DNA from: JAQUCI01 sp964553255
GTDB lineage: Bacteria > Bacillota_I > Bacilli_A > Erysipelotrichales > Erysipelotrichaceae
Assembly: GCA_964553255.1 (NCBI GenBank)
Contig: CAZKJS010000001.1
Span: 55,911 to 119,910, forward strand
Length of the DNA: 64,000 nt
Direction: 5' to 3'
Each line of letters begins with the position of its first letter. Position 1 is the first letter of the stretch. The notes beneath the pieces are model-generated. The model was not told where the DNA came from. It did no database searches and saw nothing but the letters and a program-made list of their open reading frames with translations. This document shows positions 45,884 to 55,855 of the stretch, in pieces. A program made the position numbers and the translations under genes.

Positions 45884-47131
45884 ATGACAACACTGATGAC
45901 AATCGCCCAAGCAGCCAAAATCGCCAGCAAAACCAGCGTTAATCTTGATGAAAACACAAAGAATCAGGTATTAAATGATATCGCAGAAGCGCTGATCGCA
46001 AATTCAAGCAAGATCATAACGCAAAACCAAATAGATTTAGAACTTGCTAAACAAAGTAATATGAATGATGCACTACTTGATCGTTTAACTCTTACAGTTC
46101 AACGTATCAATGACATGGCACTTGGTGTTAAACAGATAAGTGATCTTGCTAATCCTATCAATGAGATCATCGATGAATGGATAAGTCCTGATGGTCTAAA
46201 CATCAAAAAAATTCGGGTTGCATTAGGTGTGATTGGGATGATTTATGAAGCACGTCCTAATGTTACTGTTGATGCTGCCGCACTAGCCTTTAAAGCAGGT
46301 AACACCATTATTCTACGCGGTAGCTCAAGTGCTTTTAATACTAACTTGATACTAGTAGAGATCATGCGTAAGGTATTGGTTGATCATAACATAAATCCTG
46401 ATGTCATCTGTTTATTAAGTGATCTAAGTCGTGATGCTGTAAACCAAATGTTAAAGTTACGAGACTATATTGATTTGATAGTACCACGCGGTGGAGCGAG
46501 TCTTATTAATGATGTCGTTAATAACGCAACCGTACCAATTCTTGAAACCGGAACTGGTAATTGTCATATTTACATTGATGAAAGTGCTGATTATCAAACT
46601 AGTGCCAGTATTATCTTAAACGCGAAAACACAAAGACCTGGCGTATGTAATGCGGTTGAGACAGTACTGATAAATCGAAATTGGCCATACGCAAATATTC
46701 AACAACTGATCACAACACTAATAAAGCATAATGTTGAACTTTATGGTGATCAATTTCTATGCGCGAATTTTAAGCACATCAAGTTAGCCAACGAAACTGA
46801 TTGGCAGACCGAATATCTTGCGCTTATTTTGGCTATCAAGATGGTTGATGATCTTGACGCTGCTATTACACATATTAATAAATACGGCACTAAACATACC
46901 GAATGCATCATCACCACAAATGAAGAAAATGCTAGAATATTTCAAAGGGATATCGATGCGGCTGTTGTCAACGTTAATGCGTCTACGCGCTTTACTGATG
47001 GCTTCATGTTTGGCTTTGGTGCTGAACTTGGCATTAGTACCCAAAAAACCCATGCTAGAGGCCCAATGGGGTTAAAAGAGATTACCAGTTACAAGTATTT
47101 GGTAACAGGTCATGGTGATATTAGAAAATAA
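45884..47131 (+). CDS. proA: gamma-glutamyl phosphate reductase
   Basis: Second step of proline synthesis; NADPH-dependent reduction to glutamate semialdehyde. A 415-residue aldehyde-dehydrogenase-fold enzyme: YEARPNVTVDAAALAFKAGN near 122 and the catalytic cysteine in TQRPGVCNAVET near 250. The ATG at 45884 follows GAGGAG; five upstream codons overlap proB and are excluded. proC is not in the window. Confidence 0.96.
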   Translation: MTTLMTIAQAAKIASKTSVNLDENTKNQVLNDIAEALIANSSKIITQNQIDLELAKQSNMNDALLDRLTLTVQRINDMALGVKQISDLANPINEIIDEWISPDGLNIKKIRVALGVIGMIYEARPNVTVDAAALAFKAGNTIILRGSSSAFNTNLILVEIMRKVLVDHNINPDVICLLSDLSRDAVNQMLKLRDYIDLIVPRGGASLINDVVNNATVPILETGTGNCHIYIDESADYQTSASIILNAKTQRPGVCNAVETVLINRNWPYANIQQLITTLIKHNVELYGDQFLCANFKHIKLANETDWQTEYLALILAIKMVDDLDAAITHINKYGTKHTECIITTNEENARIFQRDIDAAVVNVNASTRFTDGFMFGFGAELGISTQKTHARGPMGLKEITSYKYLVTGHGDIRK

Positions 47132-47153
47132 AGCTATCCAATCGGATAGCTTT
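47131..47153. terminator. terminator between proA and engB
   Basis: AAGCTATCC/GGATAGCTT with a 4-nt loop; A- and T-rich sides, between convergent genes. Confidence 0.8.
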
Positions 47154-47155
47154 CA

Positions 47156-47734
47156 TTAAATATATGATAGTATTTTTTGCCAAGTAAACGTGACAATATC
47201 AGTATTAGAATGATCAAAGATGATTAGATCATCACTTTCAACCGATAACAATTTAATTAACTTGTTTTTCTGAATCAATTGCTTAGAATATGATAGTTTA
47301 TCACTTTTTGTAATGATCATGATATAGGGTATTTGATGATGTTTGAAATAATCGATCATCGCTATATCATCAACACTAGGATCTCTTCTTATATCTAGTA
47401 ATAAAACACAGAGTTTCAAGTTTTCCCTTTTTTGAATATATTCATCCATCAATTGCCCAAAGAAGCGATAGTTACTCTTAACTTCTTTTTGAAAACCATA
47501 ACCAGGCGCATCAACAATCATCAAACGTTCATCGATATCATAAAAATTCAATAGCCGAGTCTTACCTGGTGTCTTACCAACATATGCTAAACTTTTACGT
47601 TTAACCATCGTATTGATAAATGAAGATTTTCCGACATTACTACGACCACACAATAAGATTTCTGGTAGTGTTGTGTTTGGCCATTGTTTGCTTGATGCGG
47701 CTGATATAACCAATTTGGGCTGTTTGACAAACAT
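47156..47734 (-). CDS. engB: ribosome-assembly GTP-binding protein EngB (YsxC)
   Basis: An essential GTPase for 50S assembly, 192 residues. G1 is GRSNVGKSSF, G3 DAPGYGF, G4 TKSDKL. Its ATG shares a base with the lon TAA stop (TAATG). lon-engB adjacency is conserved in Bacillota. Confidence 0.95.
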   Translation of the reverse strand: MFVKQPKLVISAASSKQWPNTTLPEILLCGRSNVGKSSFINTMVKRKSLAYVGKTPGKTRLLNFYDIDERLMIVDAPGYGFQKEVKSNYRFFGQLMDEYIQKRENLKLCVLLLDIRRDPSVDDIAMIDYFKHHQIPYIMIITKSDKLSYSKQLIQKNKLIKLLSVESDDLIIFDHSNTDIVTFTWQKILSYI

Positions 47735-50049
47735 TATACTAACGCTCTTTTCAATACTTGATCCATGCTTTCAACTGTGTATATCTTTAAACTTTGCTTA
47801 ACAGTTTCAGGAATATCATCAATGTCTTTTAAGTTTTGTTTTGGAATTAAGACCGTTTCAATACCACAACGATGTGCTGCCATGGTTTTTTCTTTTAAGC
47901 CCCCAATCGGTAGTACATTTCCACGCAATGTAACTTCACCTGTCATCGCTAGATTTGCTAAGACTGGTCGATGAGTCAATGCTGAGATAATGGCAGTAGT
48001 TAATGTGATACCCGCACTAGGTCCATCTTTTGGTACAGCTCCTTCTGGAACATGCAAATGAATGTCATGTTTTTCAAAGAATGCTGGATCAATATGATAT
48101 TTAACTGCGTTAGATTTGACGTAACCCAAAGCTATCTCAGCACTCTCTTTCATAACTTCACCTAATTGACCTGTGACTATTAGATTGCCTTTACCTTCAA
48201 ATGTTGTAACTTCAATCGCTAAAACATCACCACCAAAAGAAGTATAAGCAAGACCAGTAGCAACACCTACCTGATCACTTTTTTCTTTAACACCAAACTC
48301 ATACATCTCTTTACCTAACCATTCCAAGATTAGTTTACGGGTTACTTTGATGCTACGCTTTTTATTCTTCAAAATTTCAAGTACTGTTTTACGACACAAA
48401 GCTGAAATAACACGCTCAAGCTGTCTTACCCCGGCTTCTCTTGTATAATGTCGGATCAAATACAATAATTCTGTTTCTTCAATCTTAAATTGTTTCATCA
48501 CTAAACCATTACTTTTTGCTTGTTTTGGGATTAAATGATTGATCGCAATATGAACCTTCTCTTCTTCGGTATATGATGAAAGATTGATGATTTCAAGACG
48601 ATCGCGTAAAGCATCAGGAATATTATCAAGATAGTTAGCTGTCGCAATAAACATGACCTTTGATAGATCATACGGCTCCTCTAAATAATGATCACTAAAC
48701 ATGTTGTTTTGTTCTGGATCTAAAACTTCAAGCATCGCACTACTAGGATCACCTTTATAATCACTACCCAATTTATCAATTTCATCGATCAAGAAAACGG
48801 GATTGATAGTTCTTGCACGCTTCATGCCTTGAATGACCCTGCCTGGCATACTACCTAAGTAAGTACGACGATGTCCTCTTATTTCTGCTTCATCACGAAC
48901 ACCACCAAGGCTTGCCTTTACAAAACTACGATTAAGTGACCTTGCGATTGACTTGCCTAAAGATGTCTTACCAGTACCAGGTGGCCCGACTAAACACAAG
49001 ATTGGTGCATTTAGTGACTTAGTCATGTTTTTAACTGCTAAGTACTCAAGTATGCGTTCTTTAACCTTTTTAAGTCCATAATGATCTTCATCTAAAATTT
49101 GAGCTGCCAAGTTTAAATCTTCATTATCCACACTTTCTTGATACCATGGTGTTTCAAGTAACCAATCTAAATAGTTACGAATTACCCCTGATTCACCAGT
49201 GCTAGATGGTAATGATTCATATCGTTTTAATTCTTCCAACGCTTTATTTTTAATATGTTCAGGATATGGATTGTTTAAGATCTTTTCCCTTAGCATATCC
49301 GTATCATCTTCGGTTGAGCTAACATCACCCAACTCTTCTTTAATTGCTTTTAATCTTTCCCGTAGATAATATTCACGCTGTCCTTCATCAATTTTCTCTT
49401 TTACTTTATCATTGATACCCGTTTCGATCACCGCTAATTCTTTTTCATATTCCATCTCTTGAATGACTTTTAACAAGCGTTGATTAACCTCATAAGTTTC
49501 CAACAATTCTTGTTTTTTATCAATAGTTAGTGGATAGTATTGAGCGAATTGATCAGCTAATTGTTGAGCACTTACTCCCTTTGTAAGTTGAACAATGATC
49601 TCTTTTGGTAAACGGTTATTGTTAGAAGCGATACTTTCAATCTCTTTAGCGATACGACGAATTAACGCCATTTCTTCCATGGCATCGCCTTTGATATCTT
49701 CTATTGTTCTAATTGTCGCAAAAAACATTTTTTCATCTTCATTAATATTGATGATCGCTGCTCTTTTTAAGCCGCTAAATGTTACTCGCTTAAAACCATT
49801 GCGTTGTTTGACTTCTTTTATGACACAAAGTGTACCCACCTTGTAAATATCATCAATCGATGGATTTTCTACCAGTATGTCTTTTTGACACACGACAAAT
49901 ACATGATTATCAAATAGTTGTTGTGATTCATCAAGGGCATTTATGCTCTTATCTCTACCAACTTCAATGATAATATCTTGATTTGGGAATATGACAACAC
50001 CACGCGTACATATTACCGGTACACTTAATTCCAATAAGTTGTCCTCCAT
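47734..50049 (-). CDS. lon: ATP-dependent protease LonA
   Basis: Cytoplasmic AAA+ serine protease, 771 residues. N-terminal LAN domain and coiled coil (1-300), AAA+ module with Walker A GPPGTGKTSLGK near 350 and Walker B VFLIDEIDKL near 415, and a proteolytic domain with the Ser of KDGPSAGIT and the Lys of GGLKEKTMAA. AGGAGG precedes the ATG. It follows tig across a terminator with no room for its own promoter. Confidence 0.97.
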   Translation of the reverse strand: MEDNLLELSVPVICTRGVVIFPNQDIIIEVGRDKSINALDESQQLFDNHVFVVCQKDILVENPSIDDIYKVGTLCVIKEVKQRNGFKRVTFSGLKRAAIININEDEKMFFATIRTIEDIKGDAMEEMALIRRIAKEIESIASNNNRLPKEIIVQLTKGVSAQQLADQFAQYYPLTIDKKQELLETYEVNQRLLKVIQEMEYEKELAVIETGINDKVKEKIDEGQREYYLRERLKAIKEELGDVSSTEDDTDMLREKILNNPYPEHIKNKALEELKRYESLPSSTGESGVIRNYLDWLLETPWYQESVDNEDLNLAAQILDEDHYGLKKVKERILEYLAVKNMTKSLNAPILCLVGPPGTGKTSLGKSIARSLNRSFVKASLGGVRDEAEIRGHRRTYLGSMPGRVIQGMKRARTINPVFLIDEIDKLGSDYKGDPSSAMLEVLDPEQNNMFSDHYLEEPYDLSKVMFIATANYLDNIPDALRDRLEIINLSSYTEEEKVHIAINHLIPKQAKSNGLVMKQFKIEETELLYLIRHYTREAGVRQLERVISALCRKTVLEILKNKKRSIKVTRKLILEWLGKEMYEFGVKEKSDQVGVATGLAYTSFGGDVLAIEVTTFEGKGNLIVTGQLGEVMKESAEIALGYVKSNAVKYHIDPAFFEKHDIHLHVPEGAVPKDGPSAGITLTTAIISALTHRPVLANLAMTGEVTLRGNVLPIGGLKEKTMAAHRCGIETVLIPKQNLKDIDDIPETVKQSLKIYTVESMDQVLKRALV

Positions 50050-50066
50050 TGTAATTCCTCCTTTTC

Positions 50067-50088
50067 AAAAAAGACGCATAGCGTCTTT
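50067..50088 (-). terminator. terminator between tig and lon
   Basis: AAAGACGC/GCGTCTTT with a 3-nt loop, then TTTTTT on the minus strand. It starts at the tig stop; the lon ATG is under 20 nt further. Confidence 0.82.
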
Positions 50089-51358
50089 AAATTATGGCTT
50101 TCTTGATATGATCATAAGCTTTTCTGATTGCTAGATCATAGGCCAAGGCATTAGCTGTTATTGCCTCCTTGACTTTTTCAACTTCCATTTTGTATAAATT
50201 CGCCATTGTTTGATACTCTGCTTCGATTTCTTCATCTGTTGCCGTTAAATTCTCAGCTTTCGCAATAGCTCCTAATACTAATCTAGCTTTTACCTTGTTA
50301 TAAGCATCAGGACGCATTTGTTCCCTTAAAGTTGCTTCATCTTGACCAGTAAATTGCTTGTATAGATCCATATTTAGACCTTGTTGCGCTAAACGATTTA
50401 CAAATTCTTCATAAGTACGATTTAATTCGTCTTCAACCATGATATCAGGTATATCAATCTCACTACCATCAACCACCTTTGTCAACAACTCGTTTTCAGC
50501 TTCATCTGCTACTGCTCTTTCTTTTGCACTCAATAGTTCAGCTGATAAGCTGGCTTTTAGCTGTTCTAAAGTTTCAACATCTTTGCGATCGACTTCTTTC
50601 GCAAAATCATCACTTAATTCAGGTAAGATTCTTGTTTTAATCTCGTTAACTTTGACTTTAAACACAACTTCTTTTCCAGCTAGTTCTTCAGTTTGATAAT
50701 CAGCGGGAAAGGTTACATTGATCGCTTTTTCTTCATTTGTGGTCATGCCGATCAATTGTTCTTCAAAACCAGGAATGAAACTATTGGAACCAATTTCTAG
50801 TGGATGGTTTTCTCCTTTACCACCATCAAATGCTACATCATCTTTGAAACCTTCAAAATCAATTACTGCTGTGTCACCATTTTCAACAGCACCCTCTTTA
50901 ACTGTAAGTTCTGCAAAACGCTCTTGAAGTTCTTTAAGCTTTGCGTCTACATCTTCATCAGTTACAACAGCTTCAGCTTTCTTAATTGAAATCTCACTAT
51001 AAGAACCAAGTTTTACTTCTGGTTCTAATGTTAACTTAAATGTTAAAGTTACTTCCTCAGCAGTCATTTTATCAAGGCTTAACTCAGGACGGGCGATAAT
51101 TTGAAGTTGATGCTCATCTATGCCTTTCACCAAAGCATCTGTAGCAACTTCTTCAACTGCTTCCATTAAAATGCTTTGTTCTTTGATTTGTTTTTTGATC
51201 AACGCTTTAGGTGCCTGACCTTTACGAAAGCCTGGCAATTCTACATTCTTAGCTAATTTACTAAACGCTTTTTCTTGAGCGTCTAACCATTGTTGACCGT
51301 TAATAACGACTTTTAGCTCACCTTGAGCTTTTTCTTGTAGTGTCCATGTTGTTTCCAT
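50087..51358 (-). CDS. tig: trigger factor
   Basis: Ribosome-bound chaperone, 423 residues. The ribosome-binding loop is intact (ELPGFRKGQAPKALI near 41), followed by an FKBP-like prolyl isomerase domain (GDTAVIDFEGFKDDVAFDGG near 162) and the C-terminal arms. AGGAGG precedes the ATG. Expressed from a promoter overlapped by a CIRCE operator, so it is probably heat-induced through HrcA. clpX, the usual next gene in Bacillus, is absent here. Confidence 0.97.
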   Translation of the reverse strand: METTWTLQEKAQGELKVVINGQQWLDAQEKAFSKLAKNVELPGFRKGQAPKALIKKQIKEQSILMEAVEEVATDALVKGIDEHQLQIIARPELSLDKMTAEEVTLTFKLTLEPEVKLGSYSEISIKKAEAVVTDEDVDAKLKELQERFAELTVKEGAVENGDTAVIDFEGFKDDVAFDGGKGENHPLEIGSNSFIPGFEEQLIGMTTNEEKAINVTFPADYQTEELAGKEVVFKVKVNEIKTRILPELSDDFAKEVDRKDVETLEQLKASLSAELLSAKERAVADEAENELLTKVVDGSEIDIPDIMVEDELNRTYEEFVNRLAQQGLNMDLYKQFTGQDEATLREQMRPDAYNKVKARLVLGAIAKAENLTATDEEIEAEYQTMANLYKMEVEKVKEAITANALAYDLAIRKAYDHIKKAII

Positions 51359-51384
51359 CTGTTCCTCCTATAGACTGCATTCTT

Positions 51385-51426
51385 ATTATATCATTAATAT
51401 TAGCACTGTCAACTATTGAGTGCTAA
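51385..51426 (-). promoter_or_regulatory. CIRCE operator and promoter of tig-lon-engB
   Basis: TTAGCACTG - 9 nt - GAGTGCTAA (51400-51426) matches the HrcA-binding CIRCE element TTAGCACTC-N9-GAGTGCTAA with one mismatch. On the minus strand TTGACA (51412-51407) lies inside the element and is followed after 16 nt by TATAAT (51390-51385). HrcA bound here would cover the -35. The last bases of the upstream gene, including its stop codon, are also within the operator. Confidence 0.9.
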
Positions 51427-52133
51427 ATAGCGATATCCATTAATATTTCTTCATTAATCTTATTTTCTAGTTTGATATCTTCCCAACGATCTGGGTCATT
51501 CATAGCCTTAAGTACATAACGCAAGATCGAATTAGTTAATATTTCGGTCTCATCTTCATCATATGTTTCAGGTAACTTTAAATAAGCTAATTGATGAAGT
51601 ACATCAAGACTCATATTCAACAAACTGGGGTCATTATCACTCAATAAAGCAGTTAATCTTTCATTGCATAATATATAACCATCTGATGTTTCTGGCATAA
51701 GTAGTGATGATGGGATGATCTGATATTGATACCCATCTTTTTCAACCGTTATTTCTTCGTTTAATTGCTGTTGTATACATATAGCAATTAAATAACACTT
51801 GATGATTGGTAGATTATCATTTAGTAGATACTCTTTGACAATATCAATGTAATTACGAATATTTAGTTGTGCTAAATATTCCATAGCTTGAATTTGCTTT
51901 TGAACATTACTTTCTAAAAGCATTTTAAGTCTTTCACTATCCTGCTCAATTTTGGTAATGTTGTCCTCAATTGGTGGTAATTGACTTAAGATATCATTTA
52001 GCTTTTGCTCAATCGCTAATGGGACATAAGGCATGCTTAACTCTTCTTTGATGATACTTCTTACCGTTTGATAATCGTTTTCGTTTAATGCCATCTTTAT
52101 CTTGTTGATAAGCAACTCATAATAGTTTTCCAT
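51423..52133 (-). CDS. uncharacterised helical protein (DUF3196-like)
   Basis: A 236-residue, mostly helical, acidic cytoplasmic protein: MENYYELLINKIKMALNENDY, then IIKEELSMPYVPLAIEQKL, which resembles the DUF3196/TPR-like proteins found in mollicutes and relatives. That family name is tentative. The ATG at 52133 follows GGGGGAC; 23 upstream codons are excluded. It lies directly before tig, where B. subtilis has the TPR protein gene ysoA, so a link to protein folding is possible. Confidence 0.55.
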   Translation of the reverse strand: MENYYELLINKIKMALNENDYQTVRSIIKEELSMPYVPLAIEQKLNDILSQLPPIEDNITKIEQDSERLKMLLESNVQKQIQAMEYLAQLNIRNYIDIVKEYLLNDNLPIIKCYLIAICIQQQLNEEITVEKDGYQYQIIPSSLLMPETSDGYILCNERLTALLSDNDPSLLNMSLDVLHQLAYLKLPETYDEDETEILTNSILRYVLKAMNDPDRWEDIKLENKINEEILMDIAI

Positions 52134-52184
52134 GATGTCCCCCAAAACATTGAAAGTATAACACATTTTAATATCTAGTAATAG

Positions 52185-52218
52185 AAAAATGACCTGAATC
52201 ATCAGCTTCAGATCATTG
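52185..52218 (-). terminator. terminator of deoC-nagA
   Basis: AATGATCTGAA pairs with TTCAGGTCATT (one G-U) around an 8-nt loop, followed by TTTTT on the minus strand. Confidence 0.75.
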
Positions 52219-52223
52219 TTTTT

Positions 52224-53384
52224 TTATCTTTGATAAACCAATCTTCCTCTTACAAAGGTAGCTTTTACCTGATTATCTTTGTCTAGCACACATAGATCAG
52301 CGTCCATGTTTGGATATAGTCTACCTTTGTTTGTGGCTTTTATCAAGATTGCTGGATTTACAGCAGTCATTTGTACGATATCATGTAGATTACAGCCTAC
52401 AGTAGCTATCAAGTAGTTAACAGCATCAATCATACCAAAAGCACTACCTGCTCTTCTGCCTGTTTCTTTAACCCAAACATGCGTCTTTTCTTTTTGACAC
52501 AACAAATTACTAAAAATAAATTCACCATCAGGCATTCCTTTGCCAAGCATGGCATCAGTAATGATAACGATTCTTTTACTAGTAAGATACTTGTATGTCA
52601 TTCTTATTACATCATCAGCGATATGAAAACCATCACAGATTAGTTCACAAAAACTGTTGTCATCAAGAAAAGCACCTGTAACAACACCCGGCTCTCGATG
52701 TAAATGTTGTGAATTAGCATTATATAAATGAGTAAAGCCATCAGCGCCATAGCTAAGTGCTTTTAATACCTGTTGAGCATTAGCAGCTGAATGTCCTATC
52801 ATCGTTGTGATATTATTCTGTTTCAAAGCTCTTATAAATGTTTCCATGCCGTTTAACTCTGGCGCTATTGTCATACTTACCAATTTATCACCAGCAGCTT
52901 GGATCATTTCGTTTAATTCATTAATACTAGGATCTCGTAGATATCGCTCATCCATCAAAGCCTTATATTCTTGACTTAAATAAGGACCTTCAGCATGAAC
53001 ACCAAGGAAATCAGCCCCATTTTGTTTGATATCAAGGTCTTTATAACTCTTAAGTATATTTAGTGTATCTTGATGAGAAACAACTGTCAAAGAGGCTAAA
53101 AACGCTGTACAACCATCTTTTACAACATTGGTGCTAATAGCATTGATAACCTCAGCACCACCATTGATCGCATCATGATTAACAGCCCCATGAATGTGAG
53201 AATCAATAAAACCAGGCAAGACATTGGCATTATCAAGATCAATGATCTCAGCGTCTTCATCATTCTTTAAATCCGCAATATCAATGACCGCCGTGATCAG
53301 ACCATCCTCAATTATCATTGCCCCATTATCAACTTTTGAACTACCATCAAGATAGAATGTAGCATTTTTTAGAATTGTTTTCAT
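52224..53384 (-). CDS. nagA: N-acetylglucosamine-6-phosphate deacetylase
   Basis: Removes acetate from GlcNAc-6-P in amino sugar and wall recycling. A 386-residue amidohydrolase: GFIDSHIHG near 61, HAEGPYLS near 130, metal His in IGHSAA near 195 and GFTHLYNA near 215, and catalytic Asp in IITDAMLGKG near 275. Its ATG overlaps the deoC TGA stop (ATGA). Confidence 0.95.
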   Translation of the reverse strand: MKTILKNATFYLDGSSKVDNGAMIIEDGLITAVIDIADLKNDEDAEIIDLDNANVLPGFIDSHIHGAVNHDAINGGAEVINAISTNVVKDGCTAFLASLTVVSHQDTLNILKSYKDLDIKQNGADFLGVHAEGPYLSQEYKALMDERYLRDPSINELNEMIQAAGDKLVSMTIAPELNGMETFIRALKQNNITTMIGHSAANAQQVLKALSYGADGFTHLYNANSQHLHREPGVVTGAFLDDNSFCELICDGFHIADDVIRMTYKYLTSKRIVIITDAMLGKGMPDGEFIFSNLLCQKEKTHVWVKETGRRAGSAFGMIDAVNYLIATVGCNLHDIVQMTAVNPAILIKATNKGRLYPNMDADLCVLDKDNQVKATFVRGRLVYQR

Positions 53385-54067
53385 AATCCTAATGCCTGCT
53401 TATACTCTTCGATAATACTTACCCCATTACTAGTACCAATACGACTAGCACCAGCATCGATCATTTCTATCATCGTCTTTAAATCTCTAATACCACCCGC
53501 CGCTTTTACTTTGACTTCATCTAAAACAATTGATTTCATTAGCTTAACATCTTCAAGTGTTGCACCACCAGTACCAAAACCAGTTGATGTCTTAATAAAA
53601 TCAGGCTTTACTTCTTTAGCGATCAGAGCAACCGCTGCAATCTCATCTTTGGTAAGATAACAGTTTTCAAAGATCACTTTTAATAAGATATCATTCTTAT
53701 CACAAACGGCTTTAATCTTCATCATTTCTTCTTTGATATAAGCTAAATTGCCGTTTTTTAATTCGGTTATATTTATCATATAATCGATTTCATCAGCACC
53801 ATCAAGAATCGCTTGTTGGGTTTCAAAAACCTTAACATCAATTGTCGTCTGCCCTAATGGAAAACCAATCGCTGCACCAACATGAACATCAGTGTCTGCC
53901 AATAACATCTTACATTGTTTAACCGGATAAGAGTTGATTGCCGTCATTGCAAACCCATATGTACGCGCTTCATCACAAAGCTTGATGAAATCCGCTTTTG
54001 TTGCAAAAGCCTTCAAATAAGTATGATCGATAAATTTCGCCAATTCAGATACAGTATAGTTTTTCAT
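53381..54067 (-). CDS. deoC: deoxyribose-phosphate aldolase
   Basis: Cleaves deoxyribose-5-phosphate to glyceraldehyde-3-phosphate and acetaldehyde. A 228-residue barrel; Schiff-base lysine in FIKTSTGFGTGGAT and the second active lysine in VKAAGGIRD. The ATG at 54067 (MKNYTVSELAKFIDHT) has GGGGG before it; the upstream seven codons are excluded. Coupled to nagA. Confidence 0.96.
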   Translation of the reverse strand: MKNYTVSELAKFIDHTYLKAFATKADFIKLCDEARTYGFAMTAINSYPVKQCKMLLADTDVHVGAAIGFPLGQTTIDVKVFETQQAILDGADEIDYMINITELKNGNLAYIKEEMMKIKAVCDKNDILLKVIFENCYLTKDEIAAVALIAKEVKPDFIKTSTGFGTGGATLEDVKLMKSIVLDEVKVKAAGGIRDLKTMIEMIDAGASRIGTSNGVSIIEEYKQALGL

Positions 54068-54142
54068 TTTTTCCCCCATGTTTCTCATTACAACTATATT
54101 TTATTTAAACAAACCTTCTAATACAATCAAACTCTTGAATTT

Positions 54143-55843
54143 TCACTTAAGTTTGTTTTTATCAAAAGCATTTAAAAAATCATTAGCAACTATCGCTACA
54201 GCAGCTAATCCTTCATCACCAAATGGTGTTGCTAAGCCAGCAGTATCAACAAGTTCACTAAATGTTAATGTTCCAGCTTTTTTCACAAGAGCTAGATAAT
54301 CATCCCAAGTTTGTTTTCTGTTACTTTGCATCTTAGACCAAAACTGTAACGCTACAGCTTGTGCAAGACAATAATCAATGTAATAAAAAGGCGCACTATA
54401 AATATGTTGTTGTCTTTGCCAGCCTTTACCCTCACCATAAAAAGGTAAGTCTGCAATTTTCAACCAAGGACGATATGTCGCTTCTAATTCACACCATGTT
54501 GCATGTCGTTCTTCTTTTGTTAAGTCGGGGTTCTCATAAACGATATGTTGAAAGTGATCAACCATTGTGCCATAAGGAATAAATGTTAACGCCCCTTCAA
54601 GATGGCCATAATAGAATTTAGCCGTATCGTCTTTAAAAAAGCCCTCAGCCCAAGGCCATGCGAAGAACTCCATGGTCATCGAATGTATTTCACATGATTC
54701 TAAAGTTGGATTGCGATATTCAAGTGGAAATACATCTTTTGCCATATAAGCCGCAAATGCGTGACCTGCTTCATGCGTCATGACTTCAACATCGTGTTGA
54801 GTGCCATTAAAGTTCGCAAAGATAAAAGGAGCTTTATAATCAGCAAATTCTGTACAGAATCCACCCCCCGCTTTTCCCTTCTTGCTTAAGACATCTAATA
54901 GTTGATTATCATACATAAAATCGATAAATTCTTTGGTCTCATCTGATAATTCATGATACATCTTGCGTGCATGAGCTAAGATATCATCAGCACTTCCATA
55001 CGGTTTAGCATTACCACTTCGATAAGTTAAAGCATCATCAACAAAACTCATCGGATACGCAACACCAATTCGTGAAGCTTGTTGTTTTTTTAACATATCA
55101 GCTAAAGGGACAATATATTTAACTACTGCTTCTCGAAACTTACTAACATCATTTTGATCATAACTATTCCTTACCATACGATAATATCCTAATTCAACAA
55201 AGTTTTTATAACCAAGTTTGTTGGCAATCTTTGTTCTGATCTTTACAAGTTTGTCATAAATTTCATCAAGATTATCTTTATTATCGGCATAAAAATTACT
55301 CTCCGCTAACCATGCTTCTTTTCTTATTCTATCATCAGCGGATTGTTTGTATGGACTAAGTTGTGATAATGTCTTCAAATCATTATCAAACATGATCTGA
55401 GCTGATGCGATCAATTTAGCATACTCCGTTGTCAATCGATTTTCTTCTTGTAGTTCAGTAATTACTTCTGGTTTGAATGTCTTAAGCTGCATTTCAGCAT
55501 TCTTAAACAATAAATCACCAAATGAACTAACAAAATCAGCTTTAAATTTACTACTTAGTAAAGCTAAAGTAAACTTTTGCATAGTAGCTTCCAACTCAGG
55601 CATTACATTATCCCAATAGGCCTGTTCTTTATCATAAAAATCATCATTAGTATCAATCTGCTGTCTAACTGCCGCTAAAGTACTTTGAGTGCTAATTTTG
55701 GCTAATAAGGATTGCCATTCCTTAAAAGCATCAAAAGCTTCTTCTTTAGTATTAGCATTAGTAAATTGAAAGATTATTCTTTCTCCTGTTGCGATGATAG
55801 TTTCATCATCAAGTCTAGCATAAGGCATTTCTTTAAATTTCAT
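54143..55843 (-). CDS. M3 family oligoendopeptidase (PepF-like)
   Basis: A cytoplasmic zinc oligopeptidase, 566 residues. The active site MTHEAGHAFAAYM near residue 353 has HExxH, with a downstream Glu ligand in NPTLESCEIHSM. Length and motifs fit the M3B group. A 75-nt gap separates it from deoC; the nucleotidyltransferase-like gene lies 12 nt upstream. Confidence 0.93.
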   Translation of the reverse strand: MKFKEMPYARLDDETIIATGERIIFQFTNANTKEEAFDAFKEWQSLLAKISTQSTLAAVRQQIDTNDDFYDKEQAYWDNVMPELEATMQKFTLALLSSKFKADFVSSFGDLLFKNAEMQLKTFKPEVITELQEENRLTTEYAKLIASAQIMFDNDLKTLSQLSPYKQSADDRIRKEAWLAESNFYADNKDNLDEIYDKLVKIRTKIANKLGYKNFVELGYYRMVRNSYDQNDVSKFREAVVKYIVPLADMLKKQQASRIGVAYPMSFVDDALTYRSGNAKPYGSADDILAHARKMYHELSDETKEFIDFMYDNQLLDVLSKKGKAGGGFCTEFADYKAPFIFANFNGTQHDVEVMTHEAGHAFAAYMAKDVFPLEYRNPTLESCEIHSMTMEFFAWPWAEGFFKDDTAKFYYGHLEGALTFIPYGTMVDHFQHIVYENPDLTKEERHATWCELEATYRPWLKIADLPFYGEGKGWQRQQHIYSAPFYYIDYCLAQAVALQFWSKMQSNRKQTWDDYLALVKKAGTLTFSELVDTAGLATPFGDEGLAAVAIVANDFLNAFDKNKLK

Positions 55844-55855
55844 ATTTTTCCCTTC

